A stretch of 64,000 nt of DNA, taken from assembly GCA_045110335.1 (NCBI GenBank), contig JBGCGB010000044.1:1-64000 (forward strand). Reading direction: 5' to 3'. Below, piece after piece: positions 44,616 to 53,764 of this stretch; within the stretch, counting starts at the first letter, position 1, and every line of letters starts with the position of its first letter. Origin of the DNA: CALBPI01 sp045110335 (lineage in GTDB: Bacteria; Pseudomonadota; Gammaproteobacteria; Steroidobacterales; Woeseiaceae). Position numbers and translations under genes: made by a program. The notes under the pieces are model-generated. The model was not told the DNA's origin and ran no database searches. It worked only from the letters and a program-made list of their open reading frames with translations.

Positions 44616-45171
44616 TGCCAAACTTGCGAAAGGCCGTCGACAACTCATCCTACTTGCGCTGGTTTTCTTCGGCCCCTTGCTGGTCGCCATTGCGATGTAT
44701 TTTACCGGCAGTACTGGCGGCGATCGTGGCCAGGTCAACTACGGCACGCTCATACAGCCGCCCGTTTCATTGGATGCAAAACTACACTTTGACACCGGTT
44801 TACGGGGCCGCTGGACGCTCGCCTTCAAGACTGATCAGCCTTGCGCAGACGACTGTGACAAAACACTGATCGACTTGCGCCAGATTCGACTGGCGACCGG
44901 TCGGGAAATTGACCGGATAGAACGCCTGTTGATCGCGCCCACGAATAGTATTAGTGCGGAGATGCTCGAACGCCATCCTGGGTTACAAGTCAGTGGCAAT
45001 ATGGCGTCGACTGGCGCGGCGCTAGGGATCGCACTCAACGAGCTCGACGCCGAGAAAATTTATGTCATCGACCCGTTAGGCAACGTCATGATGCAGTATG
45101 ACGTCTCGCCCGATCGTAAGAAATTTTTGAAAGACCTTAAGAAATTGCTGAAGTTTTCAAGAATCGGCTAG
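44602..45171 (+). CDS. SCO-like thioredoxin-fold cytochrome oxidase accessory protein
   Basis: 189 residues starting at 44602 (ATG at 44608 also possible). One N-terminal membrane helix (about 14-34), then 'NYGTLIQPP' and 'GRWTLAFKTDQPCADDC', placing Cys81 and Cys85 in a CxxxC like that of SCO copper chaperones. The end 'IYVIDPLGNVMMQYD' followed by a Lys-rich helix also fits a thioredoxin fold. The SCO His is not evident. Proteins of this type commonly lie between SURF1 and ctaA; here ctaA is absent and a sensor kinase follows 9 nt later. Confidence 0.78.
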   Translation: MTMTDAKLAKGRRQLILLALVFFGPLLVAIAMYFTGSTGGDRGQVNYGTLIQPPVSLDAKLHFDTGLRGRWTLAFKTDQPCADDCDKTLIDLRQIRLATGREIDRIERLLIAPTNSISAEMLERHPGLQVSGNMASTGAALGIALNELDAEKIYVIDPLGNVMMQYDVSPDRKKFLKDLKKLLKFSRIG

Positions 45172-45180
45172 ACTAAGCCG

Positions 45181-47328
45181 ATGGTTCGCTCACGTCTTTT
45201 TGTTGGCGCACAGTCACCGGTAGAAGCGGCTTATCGAATAGTTCTCTTCATTGGCTTGTTCACGCTGTGCCTAATTGCTGAAGCTGCGTTCGATTCCGGC
45301 GGTGGGCGTCAAGCACAAGCAATTTCTTGTGCCGGCGTCATATTCGGCGTTATCGCCATTAGTCATCAGCGCTGGTGGCCTTACATTATCGCGCTCAGCT
45401 TAATCATGCGCTTTGGCTTCGAGCTCGCCGTTACCGATGGTCAACTTATCCCCAGCTTAGTCAATGCGATTCTGGTGGTATTCATTGCCGCGTACATCGG
45501 AATTCTTGCCATCTCAATGCAGACCAGACCACGGCGTGAGCTTTTGACCGGGGAGCTGATGAGACCAGCCACATTTGCCTTGCTCACGGGCTCCGCTGCT
45601 TACGGGATTCTAAGTGGATTCATGTTGCCTGATATCGCGATGACGCCACTGAGCATTGCGACCAGCGGCATGTCGTTTATGGTCGGCGCAACAACCATGG
45701 CATTGATCATCATCTGTGTGGGTCTACCGTTTGGTCGTCCCCCTAATGAACAACCAATCAATCTGTTATTAGTCGGTATTGCATCAATATTGTTTCAGTT
45801 AGGCGTTAGCTTGGGCTTCAACCACTACCCGACGATTCCGGGCATCGACATAGAGCGGTTTGAGTATGTACTGATTTGGATGGCGATACCGATTCTGATC
45901 TGGATCTCCTGGCAAGCCAGAGGCTTGGTGGTTGCGCTCAACTTGATGGTGATGTTGCTCGTCGCCAGCTTTGGTTGGACCGCAGAGATGGGCCATTTCA
46001 ACAACGTTACGTCGAAGCTTCTGCTGCTGGAGTGGCAAGCCTCGGTGGTCGGTTTTACCTTGACTGGCATCGCCTGCATGGCGCTCTCAAGCGCGCTTCG
46101 TTACGTACAGGAAAAACAGCAACTGCAATTTGATATATCGAACAGACTGCTCGCTGTTAACCCTTATGACGATCAGGACCGTGGCGACACCGAACGCACG
46201 CTGATCGATGTGCTGGCAGACATCGGCCGTTTTTGTGGCGCAGACGAATGTCGGCTTTACAAGATAGACGTCTTAACACGGACAATGACGCCGGAGTTCC
46301 GATGGTCAGCGGCACCGGAATCTGAAGAACTTCAAACCGTGGGTTTTAATGCTGTACGCTGGTTTTTCAACGATGTGCTCGATGGCCGACCGGTTTTCTA
46401 TCGTTACAATGAGCGTGAGCATGGCCAACGGCCAAAACTACAAACGGCACTGTCGTTACCGAAAGACATAGAACTGTTTTGTGAACCTGTTGGTGTTGAT
46501 CGAGAAGTGACCGGGTTGGCCATGTTAATCACTTATGATCGCAAGGGACTTGCGCTTCGGGATGCCCGGCCACTACTCGATTCGGTGGGTAACTTTTTTG
46601 CGAGTGAACAGGTTCGGCGCGGTGCCCAGATTCAACTAACCCGATTTGAGAAACGGCTGCGCGAGCTGGCCGCCAGCTTGACCATCTCGGACGAGAAGGT
46701 CAGACGCCATACATCGGTGGACTTGCATGATGGCCTGATCCAGCAACTCGCTGTGGCCCGCATGAAGCTCGGGGAATTGCGTTACCGTCGCGTATCCGCT
46801 CCGGATACCGTTGAGAAAATCACCGCTATTATCGATGAAACGTTGGCGACGACTCGGCGCATCGTGCAAGAACTCAGCCCTTCGGTCCTTTATGAGCTCG
46901 GCTTAACGCCTGGTATTCAGAGCTTGTGTGACAAGGCATCCGAGTCCGGTACGATGACCGCAGCGCTAACGGAAGAGGGCGCACGCTGCAAGATTTCGGA
47001 ACCGCTGATGGTCAGCCTCTATGAGGTAACCCGAGAGCTCATCGATAACAGCCTGTCCCATTCCAATGGGAAGAACATATGGGTTCATGTTGTTTGGGGC
47101 GACACGACCTTGAAAAAGATCACGGTCAGCGACGATGGTGTTCACAAGCAGTGGTGGCAAGACGAAGACAAAGTTAGCTCGGATACCGGATTAGGGCTGC
47201 TATCGAACAGCGAGCGTTTACGCGCTTTCGATTACGAGACCATCTTCGAGCGCAGACCTGGCGGCGGCACAAGCGCGATCGTAAAACCTGCGCTGGCGCA
47301 GGAACAAAGTGGTATTTTGGAAGCATGA
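45181..47328 (+). CDS. Membrane sensor histidine kinase, NarX-type (HisKA_3)
   Basis: 715 residues. Residues 1-310 hold about eight hydrophobic segments in a MASE1-like sensor region, 330-480 is GAF-like, and 505-570 is the HisKA_3 dimerisation domain with 'VDLHDGLIQQLAVARMKLGE'; the phospho-acceptor is His516. The ATPase domain has an N box ('TRELIDNSLSHS'), a G1-like 'VSDDGV' and 'GLGLLSNSERLRAF'. The NarL-type regulator gene overlaps its end by 4 nt. It follows the cox block by 9 nt, so it may be co-transcribed and could sense membrane or redox state (inference). Confidence 0.92.
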   Translation: MVRSRLFVGAQSPVEAAYRIVLFIGLFTLCLIAEAAFDSGGGRQAQAISCAGVIFGVIAISHQRWWPYIIALSLIMRFGFELAVTDGQLIPSLVNAILVVFIAAYIGILAISMQTRPRRELLTGELMRPATFALLTGSAAYGILSGFMLPDIAMTPLSIATSGMSFMVGATTMALIIICVGLPFGRPPNEQPINLLLVGIASILFQLGVSLGFNHYPTIPGIDIERFEYVLIWMAIPILIWISWQARGLVVALNLMVMLLVASFGWTAEMGHFNNVTSKLLLLEWQASVVGFTLTGIACMALSSALRYVQEKQQLQFDISNRLLAVNPYDDQDRGDTERTLIDVLADIGRFCGADECRLYKIDVLTRTMTPEFRWSAAPESEELQTVGFNAVRWFFNDVLDGRPVFYRYNEREHGQRPKLQTALSLPKDIELFCEPVGVDREVTGLAMLITYDRKGLALRDARPLLDSVGNFFASEQVRRGAQIQLTRFEKRLRELAASLTISDEKVRRHTSVDLHDGLIQQLAVARMKLGELRYRRVSAPDTVEKITAIIDETLATTRRIVQELSPSVLYELGLTPGIQSLCDKASESGTMTAALTEEGARCKISEPLMVSLYEVTRELIDNSLSHSNGKNIWVHVVWGDTTLKKITVSDDGVHKQWWQDEDKVSSDTGLGLLSNSERLRAFDYETIFERRPGGGTSAIVKPALAQEQSGILEA

Positions 47329-47975
47329 CAATCAAGCTTATTGTTGTAGATGATCATCAGGTCGTAAGAGACGGCCTCGTTTCGTTGATTCAGGGGCTCG
47401 ATACCGATATCGAGATCGTTGGACAAGGTGCGAACGGGGTCGAGGCGGTGGCATTAGCGCGTCAACTGTCTCCGGATCTGCTGTTAATGGACGTCGCTAT
47501 GCCCGATCTCAATGGCATCGACGCCACGCAGAAAATCCTAGCGGAACAACCTGACATCAAGATTATTGCCGTGACAATGCATGCGGAACGCAGTTTTATC
47601 AAAGGCATGCTGCAAGCGGGTGCTGTTGGGTATATCCGAAAAGAGTCGGCTTTTGAGGAAATATCAGCGGCAATCGATGCGGTTGCAGAAGGCGAGGTCT
47701 ATTTAGGCGATGGAATTGCGAATATTGTTGCCAGCGACTATCGACAACAAAACGACCGGTCGAAAGACCCCACCATGGCGTTATCAGCTCGCGAAACCCA
47801 AGTGCTCGAATTGATCGCCGAGGGATACAAAACGCGCGAGATTGCGGCCAAATTATTCGTCAGTGATAAGACAGTCGAAACGCACCGAAGAAAAATCAGC
47901 CGGAAGCTCGATTTGTATAGTGTGGCTGAATTGACCAAATATGCCATTCGCGAAGGCCTGACTACTGTTGATTAA
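47325..47975 (+). CDS. NarL/FixJ-type response regulator
   Basis: 216 residues. The receiver domain has the acidic pair D9-D10, the phospho-acceptor Asp56 ('LLLMDVAMPDLNG') and a switch Lys near 106 ('GYIRKES'). The C-terminal LuxR-type helix-turn-helix runs from about 152 ('LSARETQVLELIAEG', 'TVETHRRKISRKLDL'). It is the partner of the preceding kinase, overlapped by 4 nt. Targets unknown; the cox operon and the palindrome at 48042-48057 are candidates. Confidence 0.95.
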   Translation: MTIKLIVVDDHQVVRDGLVSLIQGLDTDIEIVGQGANGVEAVALARQLSPDLLLMDVAMPDLNGIDATQKILAEQPDIKIIAVTMHAERSFIKGMLQAGAVGYIRKESAFEEISAAIDAVAEGEVYLGDGIANIVASDYRQQNDRSKDPTMALSARETQVLELIAEGYKTREIAAKLFVSDKTVETHRRKISRKLDLYSVAELTKYAIREGLTTVD

Positions 47976-48041
47976 TCAAGCACTTACATCGCTTTACATA
48001 ACTAACTAGTTCGCCTTGAAACCGTAAATCATTGATTCCAA

Positions 48042-48057
48042 TAAGGGTTTTCCCTTA
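48042..48057. repeat. Short palindrome between the response regulator and pseudo-receiver genes
   Basis: TAAGGG-TTTT-CCCTTA, arms 6 bp, 80 bp before the ATG at 48138. It could be a regulator-binding site or a weak hairpin; no U-tract follows. Confidence 0.4.
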
Positions 48058-48137
48058 GCCCTTTTCAGGCTTTTCCCGATATTTTTGTTGCCCATGATTC
48101 CCTAACCTTTGAACCTCGAGATTGGCCAGTCCATCGG

Positions 48138-48584
48138 ATGGACACAAAGATTGAGGGAAAGATCTTGGCAACGAACGGAGCAATGCTTTTTGTACCGAAA
48201 GGTACACACAGCGCGGAGAATTCCAGAGTAAAGCACAGGCACGTGCTGATCTGCGATGAAAACCGCGACATGTGCAAAACTATTGCGCTGGTCGTGAACA
48301 GTCTCGGTTACCAAGCGGTTGCGGCCACGGACGGCAGCACTGCCATACAACTCGGCGAAATGCAGGCACCTGATCTGATCATTATCGCTGAAAACATGCC
48401 CTCGGCGAGGGCCATCGATTTTCTGGATGCCGGACTCGGCCACCTCCTCACCCGTCGAGTCTTGCTCATTGATCATCGCAGTGCGAATCGTCCACGTTGG
48501 TTACCAACGATCAGCAAACCAATGGAAATCAATAGTTTCAAGAAACAACTGAGCCGACTCATTTGTGATTCGGGAACTCGCTAA
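48138..48584 (+). CDS. Degenerate receiver-domain protein (no phospho-acceptor Asp)
   Basis: 148 residues from the first ATG; another ATG at 48183 has a GGAG closer by, so the first 15 residues are uncertain. From about 34 it follows a receiver fold: 'HVLICDENRDMCKTIA' with acidic D40-E41, 'GYQAVAATDGSTAI', then 'PDLIIIAENMPS', where the usual Asp is Ala84 followed by Glu85. The switch region 'VLLID' lacks the Thr/Ser, but 'SKPMEI' keeps Lys127-Pro. It is stand-alone with no output domain and follows an intact kinase/regulator pair. It likely works without phosphorylation or as an interaction module. Confidence 0.75.
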   Translation: MDTKIEGKILATNGAMLFVPKGTHSAENSRVKHRHVLICDENRDMCKTIALVVNSLGYQAVAATDGSTAIQLGEMQAPDLIIIAENMPSARAIDFLDAGLGHLLTRRVLLIDHRSANRPRWLPTISKPMEINSFKKQLSRLICDSGTR

Positions 48585-48622
48585 CCATCCTCTCCCCTAG
48601 CTGTTAGCGAGTTCAAGAGTAC

Positions 48623-48645
48623 TGCCCCTTTCGAGGGGCATTTTT
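48623..48645 (+). terminator. Rho-independent terminator after the pseudo-receiver gene
   Basis: A 7-bp stem (48623-48629 with 48634-48640) with a TTCG tetraloop and five T (48641-48645). It separates the regulator cluster from uvrD. Confidence 0.92.
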
Positions 48646-48746
48646 GATTTGACGACCCACTGAACGACTCACGCCACACGCGGCTCTGATAAACTAAACA
48701 ACCGGTCGCCGCCATTGGCGCCAGTCATCGTTTTACTATTCCGCTT

Positions 48747-50909
48747 ATGGACGTCAGCCCGATTCTCGATAGCCTGAATGACGCACAACGTCAGGCTGTC
48801 AGCGCACCACCAAATCCCGTTTTAGTCATTGCCGGAGCCGGCAGCGGCAAGACCCGCGTGCTGGTTCACCGTGCAGCCTGGTTGATTCAAGTTGAGCATG
48901 TGCCACCACAAAGCCTGCTCGCCGTCACCTTCACCAACAAGGCCGCCGCCGAGATGCGTGCGCGGGTCGAGCGGCTGTTGAACATGCCGGCCAACCAGCT
49001 TTGGATTGGTACGTTCCATGGGCTTGCGCATCGCCTGCTTCGACGCCACTGGAAAGAAGCGAACTTGCCGCAAAATTTTCAGATCATTGACAGCGCTGAC
49101 CAGGATCGTTTGATCAAACGTCTCATGAAAGAGAGTACCGCGGCCGACGCTGAATGGTCACCGCGCGAAGTAAAATCGTTTATCAACACGAACAAAGATG
49201 AAGGTCTTCGCCCGCAACATATTGATCACGGTGGCGATCCGAATCGCAAGCGCCTAATCGCGTTCTATCAGGACTATCAAGACACCTGTGATCGCTCCGG
49301 TCTAATCGATTTCGCAGAAATCCTGCTGCGGGCGCATGAGCTTTGGCGTCAAAACCCCGAGTTGCTCGGGCATTACCAGCGTCGTTTCCGACACGTCTTG
49401 ATCGATGAGTTTCAGGATACCAATGCCATCCAATACGGCTGGTTAAAGTTGTTAACGGATGGTGGCTCCATTCCGTTCGCTGTCGGTGATGATGACCAGT
49501 CGATCTACCGGTGGCGCGGCGCGCGCGTCGAACATATTGGCAAATTCAGCGTTGATTTTCCTGATACACAGATCGTCAAACTGGAACAAAACTATCGTTC
49601 AACAGGCAATATTCTGAATGCCGCCAACGCCATCATCGAAAACAATGGCGGGCGCATGGGTAAGAACCTGTGGACCGAAGATGCAGACGGTGCCTTGCTG
49701 CGGTTGTATGCCGCCTTCAACGAGCGGGACGAAGCCGACTTTATTGTAAATCGATTGAAAGACTGGATTGCTCAGGGCAATCGTCGCGATGATGCTGCGC
49801 TGCTTTATCGCTCGAACGCACAATCCCGTGTTCTCGAAGAAATGCTGCTGAACGCCAGAATTCCTTACCGGGTTTATGGGGGTTTACGATTCTTCGAACG
49901 GGCAGAAATCAAAGATGTGCTTGCCTATATGCGGCTTGTCAGCAATCGGGGCGATGATGCCGCATTCGAGCGTGTGGTCAACGTACCGGCACGCGGTATC
50001 GGTGCGCGGACTGTCGAGACGATCCGCAAGTACGCCCGCGCCAACGCTTGCACGCTATGGCGAGCTGCGGGAGCGGTCGCCTCCGATCAACTGGCGGCAC
50101 GAAGCGCCAATGCGATCAAACAATTCCTCAATCTGATCGAGCAGATGTCCGCCGACTGTACCTCGCTCGAACTTCACGAGGTCGTCGACCATGTGATTCA
50201 TCATAGCGGGCTACTGATGCACTATCGCAAAGAAGGCGATGAGAAGGCACAAACACGCACAGAAAACGTCGAGGAACTGGTCAGTGCGGCACGCGGATTC
50301 TCACCGGACCAGGAAACAGAATCGATGTCCGAGATAGATGCTTTTCTCGCACATGCAGCGTTGGAAGCCGGAGAAGGGCAAGCCGATGCGTGGGAAGACT
50401 GCGTGCAATTGATGACACTACATTCGGCAAAGGGATTGGAATTCCCGTTGGTGTTCTTATGCGGTATGGAAGATGGACTATTTCCGCATCAGCGTTCCAT
50501 CAACGATCCGGCGGGTCTTGAGGAAGAACGACGGCTCTGTTACGTCGGCTGCACCCGCGCGATGTCTGAGCTCTACTTAACTTATGCGGAGCAACGTCGC
50601 CTGCATGGTATGGACAACTACGGCGTACCGTCCCGATTTATTAATGAGATCCCCAAATCGCTACTGGAGGAAATTCGCCCGCGCGCTGGTATTTCACGGC
50701 CGATGGCGATGCGACCGACAGCCTCGCGATCGTCAGCCGTTGAAGCGCCGGCCGTTCAGCTCGGCAGCGCGGTCCGCCATGAGAAATTTGGCGACGGCGT
50801 CATCATGAATTGCGAAGGCCAGGGCGCGCATACCAAGATCCTCGTGAATTTCGAGTCCGCGGGCTCGAAATGGCTGGTTCTTAACTACGCCAACCTAGAG
50901 TTCATGTAG
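48747..50909 (+). CDS. uvrD: DNA helicase II UvrD
   Basis: 720 residues, SF1A helicase. Motifs in order are 'SLNDAQRQAV' (Q), 'VIAGAGSGKTRVL' (I, about 28-40), 'TFTNKAAAEM' (Ia), 'LIDEFQDTN' (II), 'GDDDQSIYRWRGA' (III), 'LMTLHSAKGLEFPLVF' (V) and 'EEERRLCYVGCTRA' (VI). The C-terminal Tudor-like tail ('VRHEKFGDGVIMNCEGQGAH') is the UvrD/PcrA RNA-polymerase-binding type. It acts in mismatch and nucleotide excision repair. It has its own transcription start after the upstream terminator. Confidence 0.97.
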   Translation: MDVSPILDSLNDAQRQAVSAPPNPVLVIAGAGSGKTRVLVHRAAWLIQVEHVPPQSLLAVTFTNKAAAEMRARVERLLNMPANQLWIGTFHGLAHRLLRRHWKEANLPQNFQIIDSADQDRLIKRLMKESTAADAEWSPREVKSFINTNKDEGLRPQHIDHGGDPNRKRLIAFYQDYQDTCDRSGLIDFAEILLRAHELWRQNPELLGHYQRRFRHVLIDEFQDTNAIQYGWLKLLTDGGSIPFAVGDDDQSIYRWRGARVEHIGKFSVDFPDTQIVKLEQNYRSTGNILNAANAIIENNGGRMGKNLWTEDADGALLRLYAAFNERDEADFIVNRLKDWIAQGNRRDDAALLYRSNAQSRVLEEMLLNARIPYRVYGGLRFFERAEIKDVLAYMRLVSNRGDDAAFERVVNVPARGIGARTVETIRKYARANACTLWRAAGAVASDQLAARSANAIKQFLNLIEQMSADCTSLELHEVVDHVIHHSGLLMHYRKEGDEKAQTRTENVEELVSAARGFSPDQETESMSEIDAFLAHAALEAGEGQADAWEDCVQLMTLHSAKGLEFPLVFLCGMEDGLFPHQRSINDPAGLEEERRLCYVGCTRAMSELYLTYAEQRRLHGMDNYGVPSRFINEIPKSLLEEIRPRAGISRPMAMRPTASRSSAVEAPAVQLGSAVRHEKFGDGVIMNCEGQGAHTKILVNFESAGSKWLVLNYANLEFM

Positions 50910-50920
50910 AATCCGAGCTA

Positions 50921-52297
50921 ATGAAGATTCTGATTCTAGGCGCCGGCCAAGTCGGGGCCAGCGCAGCCACCCAGCTTTCCCGTGAGGAAGCCAACGATGT
51001 CACCGTCGTTGATGTCAATCCGGATGTGCTTCGCGAACTTCAAGATCGACTCGATATCCGCACGGTCGTTGGCCATGCCGGCTATCCGGATGTACTCGAG
51101 CGCGCAGGTGCTCGCGACACCGATATCATTATCGCAATGACTGATTCCGACGAGACCAATATGGTCGCGTGTCAGGTCGCTTACTCACTGTTTCGCACCC
51201 CGACAAAAATTGCCCGGATTCGAGCGGCCGAATATATGACCGCCGAAAAGTTGTTCGCGCAAGAATCCATGCCGGTGGATGTGCGTATCAGCCCGGAACA
51301 ACTGGTTTGTGAATACATCGAACAACTCATCTTGTATCCCGGTGCGTTACAAGTCTTGGAGTTCGCCGACGATCGTGTTCGTTTGGTCGGCGCACGCGCT
51401 GACCGGGACGGCCTATTGGTTGGCCAGCAGCTCAAGAACATCAAAGAACATATCCCCAACGCTGAAGCCCGAATTGCTGCGATCTACCGCGATGGCAAAT
51501 CGATCGAACCGGAAGGCGATACGGTCATTCGCGAAGGCGACGAAGTCTTCTTCCTCGCGGCGCGCGAAGACATTCGGGTGTTCATGAGCGAAATGCGCAA
51601 GCTAGAAGATCCCGTCCGACGCGTCGTCATTGCCGGTGGTGGCAATATTGGTCTGCGCCTAGCGCAAACGCTTGAGCAAACCAATCAGGTCAAAATCATT
51701 GAACGCGATCCGCAACGCGCCCGCTACATTTCAGAACAACTTTCCAAAGCCATTGTGCTGAATGGCGATGCTGCCAACGAAGATCTATTGCTGGAAGAGA
51801 ACATCGACAGCGCAGACGTGTTCTGCGCGTTGACCAACGCCGAAGAGGCTAACATCTTATCGGCAATGCTGGCACGGCGACTCGGCGCTCACAAAGTCAT
51901 GGCGCTAATTAATCGCCCGTCTTATGCCGAGCTCATGGAGTCCGGCAGCATCGATGTCGCCATTTCTCCGCAGCAAATCACGATTGGGTCATTGCTCGCT
52001 CACGTGCGTCGTGGCGATGTCGCCAAAGTGCATTCTTTGAGACGCGGCGCCGCGGAAGCCATTGAAGCCATTGCACATGGCACTGAAGGAAACAGTAAGG
52101 TCGTTGGTAAAACCATTGAGAGTTTGAAACTGCCACGCGGCGCAACCATCGCCGCATTGGTGCGCGACGATCAAGTCGTCATTGCGCATCACGACACACA
52201 GATCAAAGCCGATGACCATGTCATTATTTTCCTAACAGACCGACGCCGCATTGACGAAGTCGAATCGCTGTTCCAAGTCGGCGTTTCGTTCCTCTAG
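50921..52297 (+). CDS. trkA: Trk potassium uptake regulatory protein TrkA
   Basis: 458 residues with two RCK units: Rossmann motifs 'ILGAGQVGASAA' (about 4-15) and 'IAGGGNIGLRLA' (about 236-247), each followed by a TrkA-C domain. It binds NAD(H)/ATP and gates TrkH at the cytoplasmic face. It lies 11 nt after uvrD and 15 nt before trkH. In E. coli trkA and trkH are unlinked, but the pair is common elsewhere. Confidence 0.96.
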   Translation: MKILILGAGQVGASAATQLSREEANDVTVVDVNPDVLRELQDRLDIRTVVGHAGYPDVLERAGARDTDIIIAMTDSDETNMVACQVAYSLFRTPTKIARIRAAEYMTAEKLFAQESMPVDVRISPEQLVCEYIEQLILYPGALQVLEFADDRVRLVGARADRDGLLVGQQLKNIKEHIPNAEARIAAIYRDGKSIEPEGDTVIREGDEVFFLAAREDIRVFMSEMRKLEDPVRRVVIAGGGNIGLRLAQTLEQTNQVKIIERDPQRARYISEQLSKAIVLNGDAANEDLLLEENIDSADVFCALTNAEEANILSAMLARRLGAHKVMALINRPSYAELMESGSIDVAISPQQITIGSLLAHVRRGDVAKVHSLRRGAAEAIEAIAHGTEGNSKVVGKTIESLKLPRGATIAALVRDDQVVIAHHDTQIKADDHVIIFLTDRRRIDEVESLFQVGVSFL

Positions 52298-52312
52298 CCT
52301 GACGCACACTGA

Positions 52313-53764
52313 ATGAACTGGTCTGTCGTCCAACGCATCCTCGGCATCCTTCTGATGATGTTCAGCGTCACGATGTTGCCACCCATCATCGTCTCACTGA
52401 TTTTCTCTGATCAGACCTGGAGCGTGTTCGCGTACTCATTCGGCTTCATTATTGCCGTCGGTGCCGTTCTTTTCTGGCCAGTCCGCAACGCAAAACGGGA
52501 TATGCGCTTGCGCGATGGATTTCTGGTTGTCGCTTCTTTTTGGCTCGTCCTAGGCACGATTGGTGCCACGCCGTTGTGGTTGTCACCGACACCCGCGATG
52601 ACCATCACCGAGGCCGTGTTTGAATCGATGTCGGGGCTAACAACCACCGGTGCTACCGTATTGGTTGGTCTCGATAACCTACCGCCAGCTATTCTTTACT
52701 ACCGTCAACAACTGCAGTGGCTGGGCGGCATGGGTATCATCGTGCTCGCTGTTGCGATTCTGCCGATGCTGGGCGTCGGCGGTATGCAGCTCTATCGTGC
52801 GGAAACACCGGGCCCGGTCAAAGACTCGAAGCTAACGCCACGGATCACCGAGACAGCCAAGGCACTTTGGTATGTTTATTTGGGGTTCACAATTTGCTGT
52901 GCCGTGTCGTTTTGGCTTGCGGGCATGCCCGTATTCGATGCCATCTGTCACAGTTTTTCCACCGTCGCGATTGGCGGGTTTTCGACGTATGACTTGAGCA
53001 TCGGACATTTCGACTCGAGCACAATCGATCTCGTGACGATCGTCTTCATGTTTTTGGCCGGCATCAATTTCTCGCTGCATTTCTTTGCGTGGAGAAACAA
53101 CAGTATCCGACACTACTTCGAAGACCCGGAGTGCCGGGCTTATGCATTTATTTTGTTCACATTATGCGCGGTGACATTCCTGACACTGAGCTTCAACAGC
53201 ACATTCAACAGTACCGAAAAAACGCTGATTGACAGTCTATTCCAAGTGGTCTCCATCGCGACGACGACAGGATTCACGACGGCAAACTATGCGTCATGGC
53301 CCGGAGCCATTCCTGTGCTGTTGATTCTGTCGAGTTTTATTGGCGGCTGTGCAGGCTCAACCGCGGGCGGTCTGAAAGTCATGCGCGCGTTGCTGCTTTA
53401 TCGACAAGGCGCACGCGAGATTGCGCGCCTGGTTCACCCCAGCGCAGAGATTCCGGTGAAGATCGGTAACAAAGCGGTCTCGCGAAGAGTTGTTGAAGCG
53501 GTGTGGGGGTTCTTCGCACTGTACATCGTCGTCTTCACGGCCATTTTGTTGGCCTTGTTAAGCACCGGCCTTGATCAAGAGAGCGCCTTTTCTGCGACCG
53601 CCGCCACACTCAACAACCTCGGTCCCGGTCTGGGTGAAGTCACCAGTGGCTTCATGAATGTTAGTCCTGCGGGACAATGGGTTTCTGTCATCGCCATGGT
53701 CCTTGGCCGACTCGAGATCTTCACACTGCTGGTACTAATCACGCCAACATTCTGGCGCCGATAA
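52313..53764 (+). CDS. trkH: Trk potassium transporter TrkH
   Basis: 483 residues, about ten membrane helices in four M1-P-M2-like repeats. Pore-loop blocks 'ESMSGLTTTGATVL', 'HSFSTVAIGGFSTYD', 'VVSIATTTGFTTANY' and 'TLNNLGPGLGEV' supply the selectivity filter glycines. 'GGCAGSTAGGLKVMRALLLY' is the conserved cytosolic gate region. It imports K+ with TrkA. Its TAA overlaps the dctQ ATG (TAATG). Confidence 0.96.
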   Translation: MNWSVVQRILGILLMMFSVTMLPPIIVSLIFSDQTWSVFAYSFGFIIAVGAVLFWPVRNAKRDMRLRDGFLVVASFWLVLGTIGATPLWLSPTPAMTITEAVFESMSGLTTTGATVLVGLDNLPPAILYYRQQLQWLGGMGIIVLAVAILPMLGVGGMQLYRAETPGPVKDSKLTPRITETAKALWYVYLGFTICCAVSFWLAGMPVFDAICHSFSTVAIGGFSTYDLSIGHFDSSTIDLVTIVFMFLAGINFSLHFFAWRNNSIRHYFEDPECRAYAFILFTLCAVTFLTLSFNSTFNSTEKTLIDSLFQVVSIATTTGFTTANYASWPGAIPVLLILSSFIGGCAGSTAGGLKVMRALLLYRQGAREIARLVHPSAEIPVKIGNKAVSRRVVEAVWGFFALYIVVFTAILLALLSTGLDQESAFSATAATLNNLGPGLGEVTSGFMNVSPAGQWVSVIAMVLGRLEIFTLLVLITPTFWRR

